This document shows, piece after piece, positions 1-10,381 of a DNA stretch of 64,000 nt. Under the pieces are notes generated by a model that worked only from the letters and a program-made list of their open reading frames with translations, searched no databases and was not told the origin of the DNA. Source of the DNA: Erodium maritimum (taxonomy: Eukaryota; Streptophyta; Magnoliopsida; Geraniales; Geraniaceae); contig OY997592.1 in assembly GCA_963921825.1 (NCBI GenBank), forward strand, positions 63,074,336 to 63,138,335. The letters run 5' to 3'. Every line of letters begins with the position of its first letter. The stretch's first letter is position 1. The translations under genes and the position numbers were made by a program.

Positions 1-1197
1 TTTGCTGTGTTATCTTAGGACACGCACGCATGAAGTGGTCGGCGCTGCCACAGTGATAACACCCCCTCGGATCACTAGGCTGTCTAACTCTGGTCCCTTG
101 GGACGATCATCATGGCGCTCCACAGGTCCATCGCCCCTCGGGCACTCTCGTGCTAGGTGTCCCTACTGTCCACACCGAGGACATAACTGTGCCACCGGGG
201 CGGGTCCAACTGACGCTACGTTTCCTGCTCGGCGCATGCCATCCTGTTGAAACTGAGGCTGAAAGTGCCCTGCAACTCTCTGTCTGCGTCGGTCTCGACG
301 GTCAGACGGCTGCACAAAGTCGCTCGGCCTAGGCCTAGTCTCTCGCACCCTGATAGTGTCTATGAAGTGTCTCTCCATGGCTAAAGCCTGATCCAAGAGT
401 GTGGAGTACTCTGCGGACCTGAAACCGATAACCCTGTCGGCTATCGACGGGATGAGCCCGTTCTCAAATATCCTACATCGGTCATCCGCAGTCTGAACCA
501 ACTCCGGCGCGAAGCGGGCCAAAGAAGTGAACCTCACTGCATACTCAGAAACACTCAAACCCCTCTGACGTAAATCCAGAAACTGCTGGCGCCTGTCGTC
601 CCGAATGGAACGAGGGAAGTACTGTTCCAAGAACAGCCTGCTGAACAACTCAAAATCACTGCCGACCCTGTCCTGCACTGACTGCCACCAGTAGTAGGCC
701 TCTCCCTCAAGCTGAAAAGTGGCGAACGAAACTCTCAGACGCCCCTCCGATACCCCAGAGGTATCGAGGTTGCGGGTAACCCGCTCCAACCAACCAGAAG
801 CCGCCTCGGGGTCAGCTCCCCCGGAGTAGGTCGGCGTACCAAGTCTGCGAAACTCTCTGAGCGACTGGGCCGTGAGGCTATCAAACTGTCCTGGCCTCTC
901 TCCAACATCTGCTGAAGCAACAGGCACGGGCTCTGGTGCCGGTGCTGTAGTCCCCTGTTGCGCACTCAAGGCTGCTAGTACAGCGCGAACCACCTCCTCG
1001 AGAGGGGTCGCCTGAGTCGGCTCTGCGACTGGAGATGTCCTGGGTGGCAACCCTGCTGGTCCACCCTCAAAGCGCTGATGCTCTGTGGAAGCAGCATCCA
1101 GGGAGTCAGCTGCCCCCTCCTGCTCAGCGGCAGGTGCCTGACTCGGACCCCCAGCTGGGCGGCTCCGGTTACCTCTATGAACATACGTACGAGCCAT
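1..1197 (-). pseudogene. Ty3/gypsy gag (copy 1), broken in the zinc-knuckle region
   Basis: Encodes a capsid/nucleocapsid-type Gag. The start chosen is the Met at 1195-1197 (MARTYVHRG), because the homologous copies at 3166 and 57529 start at the same place. An Ala/Pro-rich N-terminus is followed by a Retrotrans_gag domain with ADPEAASGWLERV and LEGEAYYWWQ. Two CCHC zinc knuckles follow. The first, CPRCGQ-stop-GHLAREC, is interrupted by a TAG at 163-165. The second, CYHCGSADHFMRAC, lies at about 19-61 in a different frame, so a frameshift separates the two. Neither break looks functional. The protein is truncated by the window edge. Confidence 0.85.
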
Positions 1198-2537
1198 GTC
1201 GCCTATCCGCCTGCACGGATAACGCACATGTTTAGTACTTAGTTCAACAACGGTTCTCACACGTTACAAGGACGAACACACACGCGCCTACACAAGTCAC
1301 CCACAAATACGCCCCTCACACTAGTAGATATATATACTCATATAATAGCACCCAAGTTCGCATCTCTATGCGTCACACAACAACAACCAGCGATTTAGCA
1401 ACCAACTACCAAGTCCCACAGGAGGGTTCCAACTCAAGCACCACACAAAGCACAAATCAACAGGCATACCCTTCACTCGGGTATCCTTCCACAAAGAGGG
1501 GTTTAACACTTAACACAAATCAATTCAATAATCACCCTTAACCTTTCCTTCCCTCCCACAGATTCCATTTCTTAACTTTTACCCAAGCTTTTCGTGTCGA
1601 TCTCGTGTTGTTACAACCTGATTCAGGCGTCCCCGAACCTCATTGTAACAACTGGACATCGAACCATCATGCTCAACTACAGTGACGCCCCTGAGTCAAC
1701 CAGTGATGGTGTAAACCTTTTAGTTCTGCTGAAAATTCGGTATGACCCATTCGTATTTTCCCTTAACCCTCCGCTTAAGCGGGGCAACCACCAACACAAA
1801 TTCACAAGGTAAAAGTACATAGAGCTCTCATGCTCGGCCAAAGACATCACACAGTCAATAAACGGAGTTCTCATGCTCCTAAAGTACACAACGCAATCAA
1901 TAAACGGAGTTCTCGTGCTCCCAAATACTACGGGGTACTCGTGCCCCAAACTCGCCACCTACACGGACATACGGTATTCTCGTGTCCCAATCTCGCCACC
2001 TACACGGGCATACGGGATACTCGTGTCCCAATCTCGCCACCTCCACGGGCATACGGGATACTCGTGTCCCAATCTCGCCACCTCCACGGGCATACGGGAT
2101 ACTCGTGTCCCAATCTCGCCACCTATACGGGCATACGGGATACTCTTGTCCCAATCTCGCCACCTATACGGTCATACGGGATACTCGTGTCCCAATCTCG
2201 CCACCTACACGGGCATACGGGATACTCGCGTCCCAAAACAAAGTTCTCATACAACGGAATACGGGGTTCTCGCGCCCCATCCAAAACACTCAATATCAGC
2301 ACACATGGAGTACTCATGCTCCAGACAAGCAGTCAATCACAAGTCAAAACTTGAACAGGACCAAACTACAACTTGAAAATTTTCGAAGTAATACGCCAAA
2401 AGGGCAACACCACCAACCGTTGGCTCACCCTACCATGAATGCATAGCGGGTCGGTCATTGACCGTTAATCCAATTCCGATCTCAACCATTCGGCTTCACC
2501 GATCACTAGGGAGAGGATACCAATTAAGTAATGCAAA
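1198..2537 (-). other. Gypsy leader, copy 1 (with minisatellite)
   Basis: Non-coding 5' leader between gag copy 1 and the next module. The block at about 1590-1790 contains CAGGCGTCCCCGAA and CGCTTAAGCGGG and is closely similar to 3562-3757 and 58018-58212, so three copies of this leader exist in the window. The part from 1951 to 2237 is a 41-bp tandem array described separately. About 90-bp degenerate repeats built on AATAAACGGAGTTCTC lie just left of the array. Confidence 0.75.
1951..2237. repeat. 41-bp tandem array, 7 units
   Basis: Units start at 1951, 1992, 2033, 2074, 2115, 2156 and 2197, an exact 41-bp period with only a few substitutions. The unit begins CTCGCCACCT and contains CGGGATACTCGTGTCCCAAT, in which GGGATAC and GTGTCCC can pair as an imperfect hairpin. 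Because 41 is not divisible by three, every frame is briefly open; the reading frames there are artefacts. Confidence 0.97.
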
Positions 2538-2660
2538 CTCGCCACCTACACGGGCATACGGGATTCTCGTGTCCCAATCTCGCCACCTACACGGGCATAC
2601 GGGATACTCTTGTCCCAATCTCGCCACCTCCACGGGCATACGGGATACTCGTGTCCCAAT
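2538..2660. repeat. 41-bp tandem array, second block, 3 units
   Basis: Three more units of the same 41-bp repeat start at 2538, 2579 and 2620. The right edge (2660) joins gag copy 2 directly, and the left edge joins the end of leader copy 1. It therefore marks the breakpoint of a rearrangement between two gypsy copies. Confidence 0.97.
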
Positions 2661-3166
2661 AGTTCCAGGAACTGCTGGTCCCTTTCATCTCGAACAGATC
2701 GGGGGAAATACTGCTCCAGGAACAATCTGCTGAAAAGCTGGAAATCATCTCCAACCCTGGTCTGCACATGCTGCCACCAGTAGTACGCCTCCCCTTCAAG
2801 ATGAAAGGTCGCGAAAGATACTCTCAGACGACCATCAGATACCCCAGAAGTATCAAGGTTGTGGGTAATCCGCTCAAGCCAGCCCACGGCTGCTTCGGGG
2901 TCTGACCCCCCGGAATAGACTAGTGTGCCCAGCCTGCGGAAGTCTCTGAGAGCCTGAGCTGTAAAGCTGTAACTTTTTACCGGCCTCTCAACAGCGGCTG
3001 CGGTAGCAGCAGGCACGGTCTATGACAGCCCGGCCTCATCTCTCTGGTGCTCTACAGAAGTAGGACCCTGGGCGCCCGTTGGCCCTGACTGATCAATGGC
3101 AGGTGGTCGTCCCCGACCCCTAGCTGGGCGACCCCTAGTGCCTCTCGGTGTGTAAACAAGTCTCAT
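2661..3166 (-). pseudogene. Ty3/gypsy gag (copy 2), truncated
   Basis: A second gag copy starting at the Met at 3164-3166 (MRLVYTPRGTRGRPARG). It has an in-frame TAG at about 3020, then an open Retrotrans_gag segment with SDPEAAVGWLERIT, LEGEAYYWWQ and EQYFPRSVRDE. Coding stops abruptly after QQFLEL, where the 41-bp array begins. The C-terminal half and the zinc knuckles are missing. It resembles copy 1 along its length but is clearly diverged, so it is not a recent local duplication. Confidence 0.85.
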
Positions 3167-4273
3167 GTCGTATATCCTCTGTATGGATAACGCACATGTT
3201 CAGTTTCTCAGATTTCGAATAAAGCAGCTTGCTTACAGCAAAAACGTTCACAAGCGTTTCACAAAGATCATACTCGGACCAACCAACAGTACACTTAGTC
3301 TTAGTAAATTCATATAAAATACTTCATATAAGCAGAGAAGTCCGCACCCTTGTGCGTCTCACAAAATCAATTCACCCAATTCAAACATCTCCTACAGGAG
3401 GCACAATTTCAAACAAGTCACACAACAACATACCGGACCGGCATCCACCTCGGTTGGGTATCTTCCCACAGCATGGGGTACAAGATCACAACAATTTAGC
3501 AAATCTTAGCGTTACTCAAACTCTTAGGTTTTTACCATCTTTCTCTTTCTATCACAACATTCATGTTGATCTCGCGTCGTTACAACCCGATTCAGGCGTC
3601 CCCGAATCTCGTTGTAACCACTTGACATCTCCCTATCACGTTCGACTACAGTGGCGCCCCTGAGTCAACCTGTGATGGTACAAACACTTCAGTATTGCAG
3701 AAACTTCGGTATGACCAGGTCGTATATTCCATTAACCATTCGCTTAAGCGGGACATTCGAGAACAAATCCATACAAGCATTCAGCATGACATAGCATCCA
3801 ACAGAACAACGCAAGTACACGCTACCGTAAACAGCGTACGTACACAACTCGGGTCTTGGTAATTGCTCGATCACCACTCGGCCAAGTTAACTTTTCAATT
3901 CCACCAATCGTTCAATCAACGGCCGACCAACGCGGCAATCCAATAACGATCGATTAAACAAGACAATCATCCCATAACCAACTCAAGCATCGCTCGTTAA
4001 ACCAGCCTCGATCTCAACTGATCGGCATCACAGATCAGATAAGGTTCACAGCAAAACACCGACTAAGGCACAATTCGAGCAAGGCAGATAACGTAACGTA
4101 AAGGAAGCAAGACTTAAACAAACTACTTCAAGCACGAGACTCTTGTCGTTTCGACTCTACGCATAGGATATTCCCGACTTGCGTCACCGAGCACAATGAC
4201 TTAACCACCTAACTCTACCCACCTAGTTGACGTACGGTTTGAGGTTTTGAAAAACAATTTCAAAATGAAACAA
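3167..4273 (-). other. Gypsy leader, copy 2
   Basis: Non-coding leader between the primer-binding site and gag copy 2. 3562-3757 matches leader copies 1 and 3. 4180-4273 (TTGCGTCACCGAGCACA, then CACCTAGTTGACGT) matches 59092-59200 just inside the complete element. Unlike copies 1 and 3 it has no obvious tandem array. No gene is seen. Confidence 0.7.
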
Positions 4274-4286
4274 GGCTCTGATACCA
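4274..4286 (-). other. Primer-binding site of the gypsy element (initiator-Met tRNA type)
   Basis: The minus strand reads TGGTATCAGAGCC, complementary to the 3' end of plant initiator methionine tRNA and the usual primer site of many plant LTR elements. In the intact copy at 59201-59213 this motif is followed by AAT and then the LTR. Here AAT is followed at 4290 by copia sequence. Confidence 0.9.
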
Positions 4287-4289
4287 AAT

Positions 4290-6568
4290 TCCAACCTGCT
4301 GAGACCAGCCATCACCAACAAGACGAGCCTTATATCGCTCAAAAGAATCGTCAGATCTAGTCTTGTGGCGAAAAATCCACATGGACCGAATAATGTTCAC
4401 ACCCAAAGGACGTGGAACTAGATCCCACGTCTTATTATTAATTAGAGCATTAAATTCATCTGTCATAGCAAGTTTCCAATTAGGGTCAGACATAGCATCT
4501 TTCGGGTTTTGGGAACAGGTGATAAAGAGGTGGTAGAGTGTAGATTAAATAGCACCTTAGGTTTGGAAATACCAGACTGGCTCCTAGTGACCATACGACG
4601 AGTCGACACCGGATCAGCAGCTGGTAAGGTCGGGCCGGGTCTATGGGCTGGTGGGGCTGGTGCAGGCTGTGGGGATGCTGCTGAGCTGTGCGGGTCAGGC
4701 CCAGGAAGAGACAAGGGTGAGGAGGTAGGTATGGCCGAGGAGGGCAGTGGGCCGGGTAAGCGGGCTAGATCGATGCTGGGCCGTGATGGTGGGTCTGGAT
4801 CAAGTAGCAGCTGTAATCGGGTGGCATGTGATATAGGTTCAGATAGGAAATCATAGCCGGGGGTAGGGGTGGGAGAGGAAGAAAAGGGAAACGCCGATTC
4901 ATCAAAAATAACATGCCTCGACACAATAATTTTATTTTCTTTTAAATCAAAACAAACATACCCTCGATGGTTGGAAGGAAATCTGAAGAAAACACACGGA
5001 GTGGAGCAGGCCTGAAGCTTGTTGATGGTAGTAGATGAAAACAGAGGATAACACAGACAAACGAAAATACGAAGATGAGAATAAGATGGAGCTCGTTGAT
5101 AGAGCGCGATAGTAGGAGAAGTGAATTGAAGCAGTTTAGATGGCAGTATATTAGATAAATAAGTGGACATAGAAAGAGCATACTGCCAGAAGACCAGAGG
5201 AATGGACGCGTGGAGTAGAAGCGTTCGAACTACATTGTTGAGACTTCGAATCTTGCGCTCTGCTCGTCCATTCTGAGATGATGTGTGAGGACACGAGAAG
5301 CGAAACACCAATCCGGAGGAATTAGCAAAGGTACGAAATGGAGAATTGTCAAACTCCTAGCCATTGTCACATTGAAAAGTTTTGATTGGACGTCCAAATT
5401 GAGTAGTAACATAAGTATGAAAAGAAGTAAAAAGCTTGAAAACATCAGATTTCTTGCCTATAGGAAAAGTTTAGACAAAATTAGTGAAATCGTCAAGCAA
5501 TACTAAATAATGCTTATGTCCTGCAGAACTTAAAATCGGTGAAGTCCATAAATCAGCATGCACAATATCAAACGGTGCAAATGTAACAGATAACGATGTT
5601 TGAAATGGAAGTTTGACGTGTTTACCGAGTACACAAGACTGGAAAATAGTTTTGAAATTATTCATACATGAAATAAAATGAGACCTACGTAATACATCAA
5701 AAATAGGGGCACCGGGGTGACCCAATCTAGAATGCCATACGCCTGGAGATAAAGTCGCAGAAGCCGAAAAAGGAAATTACACATGAGATGAAGCGGTAGA
5801 AGTGACGGGATACAAGTCGCATGTGCTATTGCATCTCAAAACCGGATGTCCCGTCGGAAAATCCTTCACAGAAAAAAAAAGCGGGTCGAATTCGATCGAG
5901 GAATTATTATCCTTAGTAAACCGGCGTACAGAAACTAAATTCTTGACTAGGTTAGGTGCATGAATAACATTACACAAAATATAATTCGGGTGGGTGGGAA
6001 AAATAGATGCTCGACCGTGACCATAAATTGGAATATGATTTCCATTACCCACAATAACAGAAGTATTCATGTTTGGATTAACATAAGAATCGAGGATACC
6101 TGAATTCGTTGTCATATGGGAGGATGCCCCGGTGTCCATGTACCATTGAGAATCAGGTGGCTGCTGCATAGAGAGATTCGCCATGGCTTGCGAGAGATCG
6201 GTTGGAACAGCTACATGTGCTTGAGGAGCGACCGGCCGGGAGCCCAATACGCCCTGCTGACTGTGCTGGCCTTGAGATGGGCCACGAGCTGCCGTTGGAT
6301 AAGGGCAAGGGGGCAGGTTGCTGAGCCAAGGGGCAGGCGGACCATAAAGCTGCGCAGGCTCATTCCAGAGCTGCTGAGGAGGTGGCCCGTTCACTGCTGG
6401 AACTGTCCAGCCCAAGGAAAAGAAGGAGGAGGCCCATACTGCTGAGCAGGCCCGGTCCACCTGTGCTGAGACGCGGGTCCGTTCGCTCCAGTCCAACTTG
6501 AAGTCACAGAACGCGAAGTCTGTCGCGAACCACGCCCAGTTTTGTTCTGTTGGCCAGGTGAAGCACAA
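4290..6568 (-). pseudogene. Copia pol: protease, integrase and start of reverse transcriptase
   Basis: Fragments in different frames make one pol. The protease has WYMDTGASSHMT (active-site DTGA) at about 6120-6155. The pre-integrase segment at 5471-5725 contains GKHVKLPFQTS and HADLWTSPI. The integrase core and C-terminal part at 4790-5311 contain FSCPHTSSQNGRAER and FDLKENKIIVSRHVIFDE. A Pro/Ser-rich linker follows. The RT start at 4290-4493 has DPNWKLAMTDEFNAL and RYKARLVGDGWSQQVG and is cut off there. Frame breaks lie near 5330-5470 and 4463-4493. Confidence 0.88.
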
Positions 6569-7509
6569 CCCCGAGATAAATTACCACGGGACTGAATGTG
6601 GATGTTGTCTGGATTGTCACGAGAGGATCGGGAGCTATGAGACTGATGAGAATTCCTAGAAGAGTGAGCATAGAGAGCTGAACTCGCAGAAGAAGTAGAT
6701 TGCTTCAGTTTTCAAGTTCCTTCCAAAATTAACCGTGATCGAGCCTCATAAAATTGCGGGAGCGGGTCGCTCTGTTGGATAATCGTGGCAATATTATCGT
6801 ATGCCTCAGATCAACCAGCTACCAGTTGAAGAACCAAACGATTGTTTGATACTGGAGCTCCCATATTAGACAGTTGATCTGCAATTTGCTTTAGTTCTTG
6901 ACAAAAACTAGACACATTAACAAAGTTATCTAGCCTAATTGCAGAGAACTGATGCTCAAGATATACTGTACGAGAATGTTTGTTATCCTGAAAAATGAGC
7001 CTGAGAGAGTTCCAGGCTTGAGCAGCAGTACAATCCGGAATAATTATGGTTTGGAGGAGATCATTAGAGATCGTACGGTAGATCCATTAAAGGACCGTAG
7101 CATCAAGACGATCCCATAATTCAGCGGAAATGTCCATTTGCGAATCAGCCACAGGTGAAGCAGTGTCTTGCTGTGCAGTGGATGATTGCACTTGTACAGG
7201 TGCTACCGAGACATCAGTGGATGTGGCAGGTGCTACCTGTGTTGCTGTAGATGTATTAGTGGACGTGGCCATGGATGTCATGGTCACGAGTGGAGGAGAA
7301 GCAGCAGCAGTGGTGGTAGATGATGCGCCGGAAGCAGTCAACGGCGCCGTCTCCGGGAGAATGTGATGAAGGACTCGATACACTCGGCAGTGTATTTTGA
7401 AGAGCTCTGACCACGAAGAGTATTGTCCCTTATCCATCTCTAACATAATCGGGATGGAAGCACGAATATTCGACACAGTTAGGGCCGGGTACTGTCGTGG
7501 ATCTGCCAT
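6569..7509 (-). pseudogene. Copia gag region, interrupted
   Basis: Begins MADPRQYPALTVSNI at 7509 and has the copia-type opening with KGQYSSWSELFKIHCRVY. A Ser/Thr/Ala-rich insert follows. The first open stretch ends at 7087 in a stop that replaces an expected Gln before WIYRTI. The next frame continues with AAQAWNSLRLIFQDNKHSR, typical of copia gag. Further stops follow at about 6710 and 6810. I see no clear CCHC knuckle. Confidence 0.75.
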
Positions 7510-7721
7510 GGACGCTGGGAGAAAGCTCGGCTTGCAGGTTGCAGATAACGCAGAAGTCGCAGACGTGTGTGGTTGCTGAAGTCGCAGAAGTCGCAGACGT
7601 GCGTTTGCGTTTCAGAGATTGGGAAAGGAATACGCAGATTGCGTTTGGGAAAATAAAAGGAAAAAGAAGTAGATCGCGGCGGAAGCAAAATAGGAAATAG
7701 ATAGAGAAGAGGTTTAGTAGA

Positions 7722-7733
7722 GCTCTGATACCA
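7722..7733 (-). other. Copia primer-binding site
   Basis: The minus strand reads TGGTATCAGAGC, the initiator-Met tRNA complement, directly next to the LTR that starts at 7734. The leader just left of it contains a short direct repeat, GCAGAAGTCGCAGACGTG, at about 7550 and 7595. Confidence 0.9.
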
Positions 7734-7874
7734 TGTTGGGATTTAAACCATGCCTCGTATATTTATTGATTTGTGTATTTATATACTGTTACAGATAAGA
7801 TAAATGCATTCAGTAATCAAATACAAGGTTATCTAAGAGTATTTAAACTCTTGATAATAAACATATCTCTAACA
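7734..7874 (-). repeat. Copia 5' LTR, 141 bp
   Basis: On the minus strand it starts TGTTAGAGATATG and ends ATCCCAACA, giving the expected TG...CA ends. The inner edge touches the primer-binding site. The partner LTR is not in the window, so the outer edge rests on the TGTTAGAG motif and the short length usual for plant copia LTRs. Confidence 0.75.
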
Positions 7875-7913
7875 GAATCTAAGCTTATCATTCACTTTAA
7901 TCTATTGATTTAG

Positions 7914-8209
7914 ATCAAACAATGATATAAAACATGTTCTTCCGATTCTGGTAGTCCACACTTACTACATGTCGGGTCAATGAGAACAAAATGAGTTTAT
8001 AGATTTGCATTGGAACCTATAAGTGTTCGCCAGGTCAGGTGTTTCACTTTGGGAGGAACACGTAAGCTCCAGACTCGCCTCCAAAAAGTGTCTCGATCCA
8101 ACTTGGTCCATCTACCCTCATTATTTTGAATCATACGGTACATATCACGAACACGAAACAGGTGTTTTGCTTCTTGTTTTAAACCGTCCATTTTCTCAGT
8201 AATATACAT
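7914..8209 (-). pseudogene. LINE fragment: zinc-binding region after reverse transcriptase
   Basis: Minus-strand translation shows FWRRVWSLRVPPKVKHLTWRT followed, after a stop, by DPTCSKCGLPESEEHVLYH. This is the zf-RVT signature (W..VPPKV..F.W.., then C..C....E...H) found in the C-terminal part of plant L1-type LINE polyproteins. No RT or endonuclease part accompanies it, so it is an isolated remnant. Confidence 0.8.
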
Positions 8210-8317
8210 TAGGGAAACTTATGTCAACTTAAAAAAAAGATAATTACAGTTCGCTACTTGAAACTTTATGATTTCCAAATGACTATCTTAGCATAAATTA
8301 TATTATACTATTCTAAT

Positions 8318-8391
8318 GTTTGCAAAATCTTCACGTTCCTATTTTCCATTAATTTTCTTTCAAAAACACGTAAAAAGATCAAAATAGGATC
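8318..8391. repeat. Flank repeat left of the Harbinger element
   Basis: GCAAAATCTTCACGTT and AAACACGTAAAAA here recur in the same order and orientation at 10325-10381, immediately right of the element. The Harbinger insertion is thus bracketed by a diverged direct repeat of about 65-70 bp, far longer than its 3-bp target duplication. Confidence 0.75.
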
Positions 8392-8394
8392 TTA

Positions 8395-10317
8395 GAGCAG
8401 CTCCAACGGTCGTGTCTACGCGTCGTTGTTGGCGTAGACACGACTTGTCGTGTCTACGAGCCGTGTCAGTAGGGTCGTGGCTGCGCGTCGTTGCTGGTTC
8501 TGGCAACGACGCTGCTGGTCGTGTCTGGCGCCAACGGCTAGTCGGCTAGCCAGTCACGACCCGCCACGTGGCGACGCCGACCCCCCCAAAGCCCAACAGT
8601 TTTCTATAAATTCAGATCTGCCCCAATTGAATTCTCATTTCTCCTCTCTTCTTTCGAGCTTCTATTCATCTGTTCTCTCCAAATCCTATAGTGTTTCATA
8701 TTTTTTTTCCGATGGCTAGTCTTCCGACGCTAGACGAGATGAAGCAAATGACGGAAAAACAAATAGACGCCGCGGTGGATAGGTATCTGGAGGCAACACA
8801 ACAAGCATTGGAGGATCAAATGATGGCAGCCGTACAGCGAACGAGTGATGATGATGATGATGAGGCCGAGAGCTCATCGTCGGCGCCGAGACCCAAGCGG
8901 AGAGTGATTGAGCGCAACCGCGAAGATGCACACGAAGGGCTGATCCATGACTACTTCGCGCCTCAACCGGTGTACAGCGAGCAACAATTTCGGCGACGTT
9001 TCCGGATGTCGAGGGACATGTTCATCCGGATCATGAATGGTTTGAGTGGCCGGTACGCCTACTTCCGTAACGGAAAGGACGCGACGGGGAGGGCCTCTTT
9101 CACTCCACACCAGAAGTGCACGGTAGCACTTCGTCAGCTCTGTTATGGAAGTCCAGCCGATGCTTGCGACGAGTATTTGCGAATGGCGGAGACCACTGCG
9201 CTGGACTGCCTGAAGAAGTTTTGCATTGGCGTCATCAAGGTGTACGGGCAGACCTATCTACGACGCCCGACCGTGGACGATACAAAACGGTTGTTGCGAA
9301 TCAACGAAGAGCGCGGCTTTCCGGGATGTTAGGGAGTCTGGACTGCATGCATTGGGATTGGAAGAACTGTCATGTGGCATGGGCTGCACAGTTCGCAAGT
9401 AGGGACCACGGGAACGTCCCCACAATCATGCTCGAAGCCGTAGCATCCCAAGACCTTTGGATCTGGCACGCTTTCTTCGGGACACCGGGCTCCAACAACG
9501 ACATCAACGTGCTCAATAGGTCTACGCTATTCTCCCAAGTAGTAAAAGGCTTCGCCCCAGATGTGAAGTTCAAGATCGGCGGTAGAGAATACGAAACCCC
9601 GTACTACTTGACAGATGGAATCTATCCTGCTTGGGCAACATTTGTGAAGTCCATACCTGCTCCACAAACGCCGAAACAACGATGCTTTGCTAGATACCAA
9701 GAGGCGTGTAGGAAGGACATCGAACGGGCGCTTGGAGTTCTACAGGCCCGGTTTCACACCGTTACTCGCCCGGGTCGAATGTGGGATAGGGGCTCACTCG
9801 CCATTATCATGACTGCTTGTGTGATCCTACACAACATGATAGTAGAGGATGAGCGTAGGCCGTGGCCCACTGATCCGCTTGCAGATCTTGTTGTCCCGGA
9901 CCACACCGTACGTAGAGGACCACCCCCAGCGGTGACCAACGAAAGTATCTTGGGCCATAGAGCAAGGATTCGGGATCGGAATGTGCATCACCAACTCCAC
10001 GATGATCTCATCGAACACATTTGGGCAAAATTTGGAGATGGCGGCCCCAATTAAATATTAGTTAGCAACGTTAATGTAATTTCTATTTCGTTTGAAATAA
10101 TAAAATAGTTATGCAATTCGTATTTGGGTATAATTAAAAGTGTCAGAAATATTTGGGTGCTTTTTTTAATTTAGTGAAACTGTGTAGACACTGCTCTAGA
10201 CACTGCGTAGACACTGCCATTGGAGGAGCAGTGTCTGGAAGCAGTGTCTAGAGGCCAAAAACAGTGGTTAGACACTGCGCATAGACACTGTGCAGTGTCT
10301 AACCATTGGAGATGCTC
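8395..10317 (+). mobile_element. PIF/Harbinger DNA transposon, complete, TSD TTA
   Basis: The ends are imperfect terminal inverted repeats: GAGCAGCTCCAACGG at the left and, inverted, GAGCATCTCCAATGG at the right. They are flanked by the 3-bp target duplication TTA (8392-8394 and 10318-10320), diagnostic of PIF/Harbinger. Subterminal regions are full of short repeats (GTGTCTACG on the left, AGACACTGC on the right), probably transposase-binding sites. One transposase gene lies inside. I find no Myb-like second ORF, which most autonomous family members carry, so this copy may depend on a partner. Confidence 0.93.
8712..10054 (+). pseudogene. PIF/Harbinger DDE transposase, one frameshift
   Basis: DDE_Tnp_4-type nuclease (ALP1/Harbinger family). 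The N-terminal part from Met 8712 runs to a stop at 9332 and contains an acidic stretch, PRPKRRVIERNRED and the conserved FRRRFRMSRDMFIRIM segment. The rest is in the next frame from about 9327 to 10054. The three catalytic acidic residues are all present: Asp in GSLDCMHW, Asp in NNDINVLNRS and Glu in RKDIERALGVLQ. The break at 9321-9330 fits loss of a single base where PGMLGSLDCMHW is expected. Otherwise the roughly 450-residue protein is intact, so the copy is young. A sequencing or assembly error could also explain the single indel. Confidence 0.9.
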
Positions 10318-10324
10318 TTAACGT

Positions 10325-10381
10325 CTGCAAAATCTTCACGTTATCTTTTTTCATTACTTTTCCCTTAAAAACACGTAAAAA
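10325..10381. repeat. Flank repeat right of the Harbinger element
   Basis: Partner of 8318-8391 (see there). The similarity fades after AAACACGTAAAAA. Confidence 0.75.

Larger units (their letters stand above)
1..4289 (-). mobile_element. Decayed Ty3/gypsy-type LTR element, internal region only
   Basis: Minus-strand retroelement that runs off the left edge of the window. Reading right to left it holds a primer-binding site (4274-4286), an untranslated leader, a gag fragment, a minisatellite, a second leader and a second gag. The leader matches that of the complete element at 51165-61062, which identifies the family. No pol is visible in the window. The LTR that should lie directly right of the primer-binding site is absent: copia sequence starts at 4290. 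The tandem gag-leader-gag-leader order shows it is a rearranged or chimeric copy. I place it in Ty3/gypsy by its Retrotrans_gag-type domain and zinc knuckles; the lineage is not determined. Confidence 0.8.
4290..7874 (-). mobile_element. Truncated Ty1/copia element with 5' LTR
   Basis: Reading right to left: a 141-bp LTR (7734-7874), a primer-binding site, a gag region, protease, integrase, and the first part of reverse transcriptase. The order gag-PR-IN-RT is diagnostic of copia. The element ends inside RT at 4290, where the gypsy primer-binding site begins; the remaining RT, RNase H and 3' LTR are not in the window. Several stops and frame changes make it non-coding today. Confidence 0.9.

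Noticed and set aside
1951-2237. Possible CRISPR array
   Set aside because: Units are fully conserved head-to-tail with no variable spacers, and the context is a plant retrotransposon leader.
1830-2446. Overlapping plus-strand reading frames of 154-174 codons
   Set aside because: They are produced by the 41-bp tandem array and repeat the same peptide in shifted frames.
4274-4286. tRNA gene suggested by the GGCTCTGATACCA motif (also at 7722 and 59201)
   Set aside because: Only the 3' 12-13 bases of initiator-Met tRNA are matched, each time at a primer-binding site; no cloverleaf is present.
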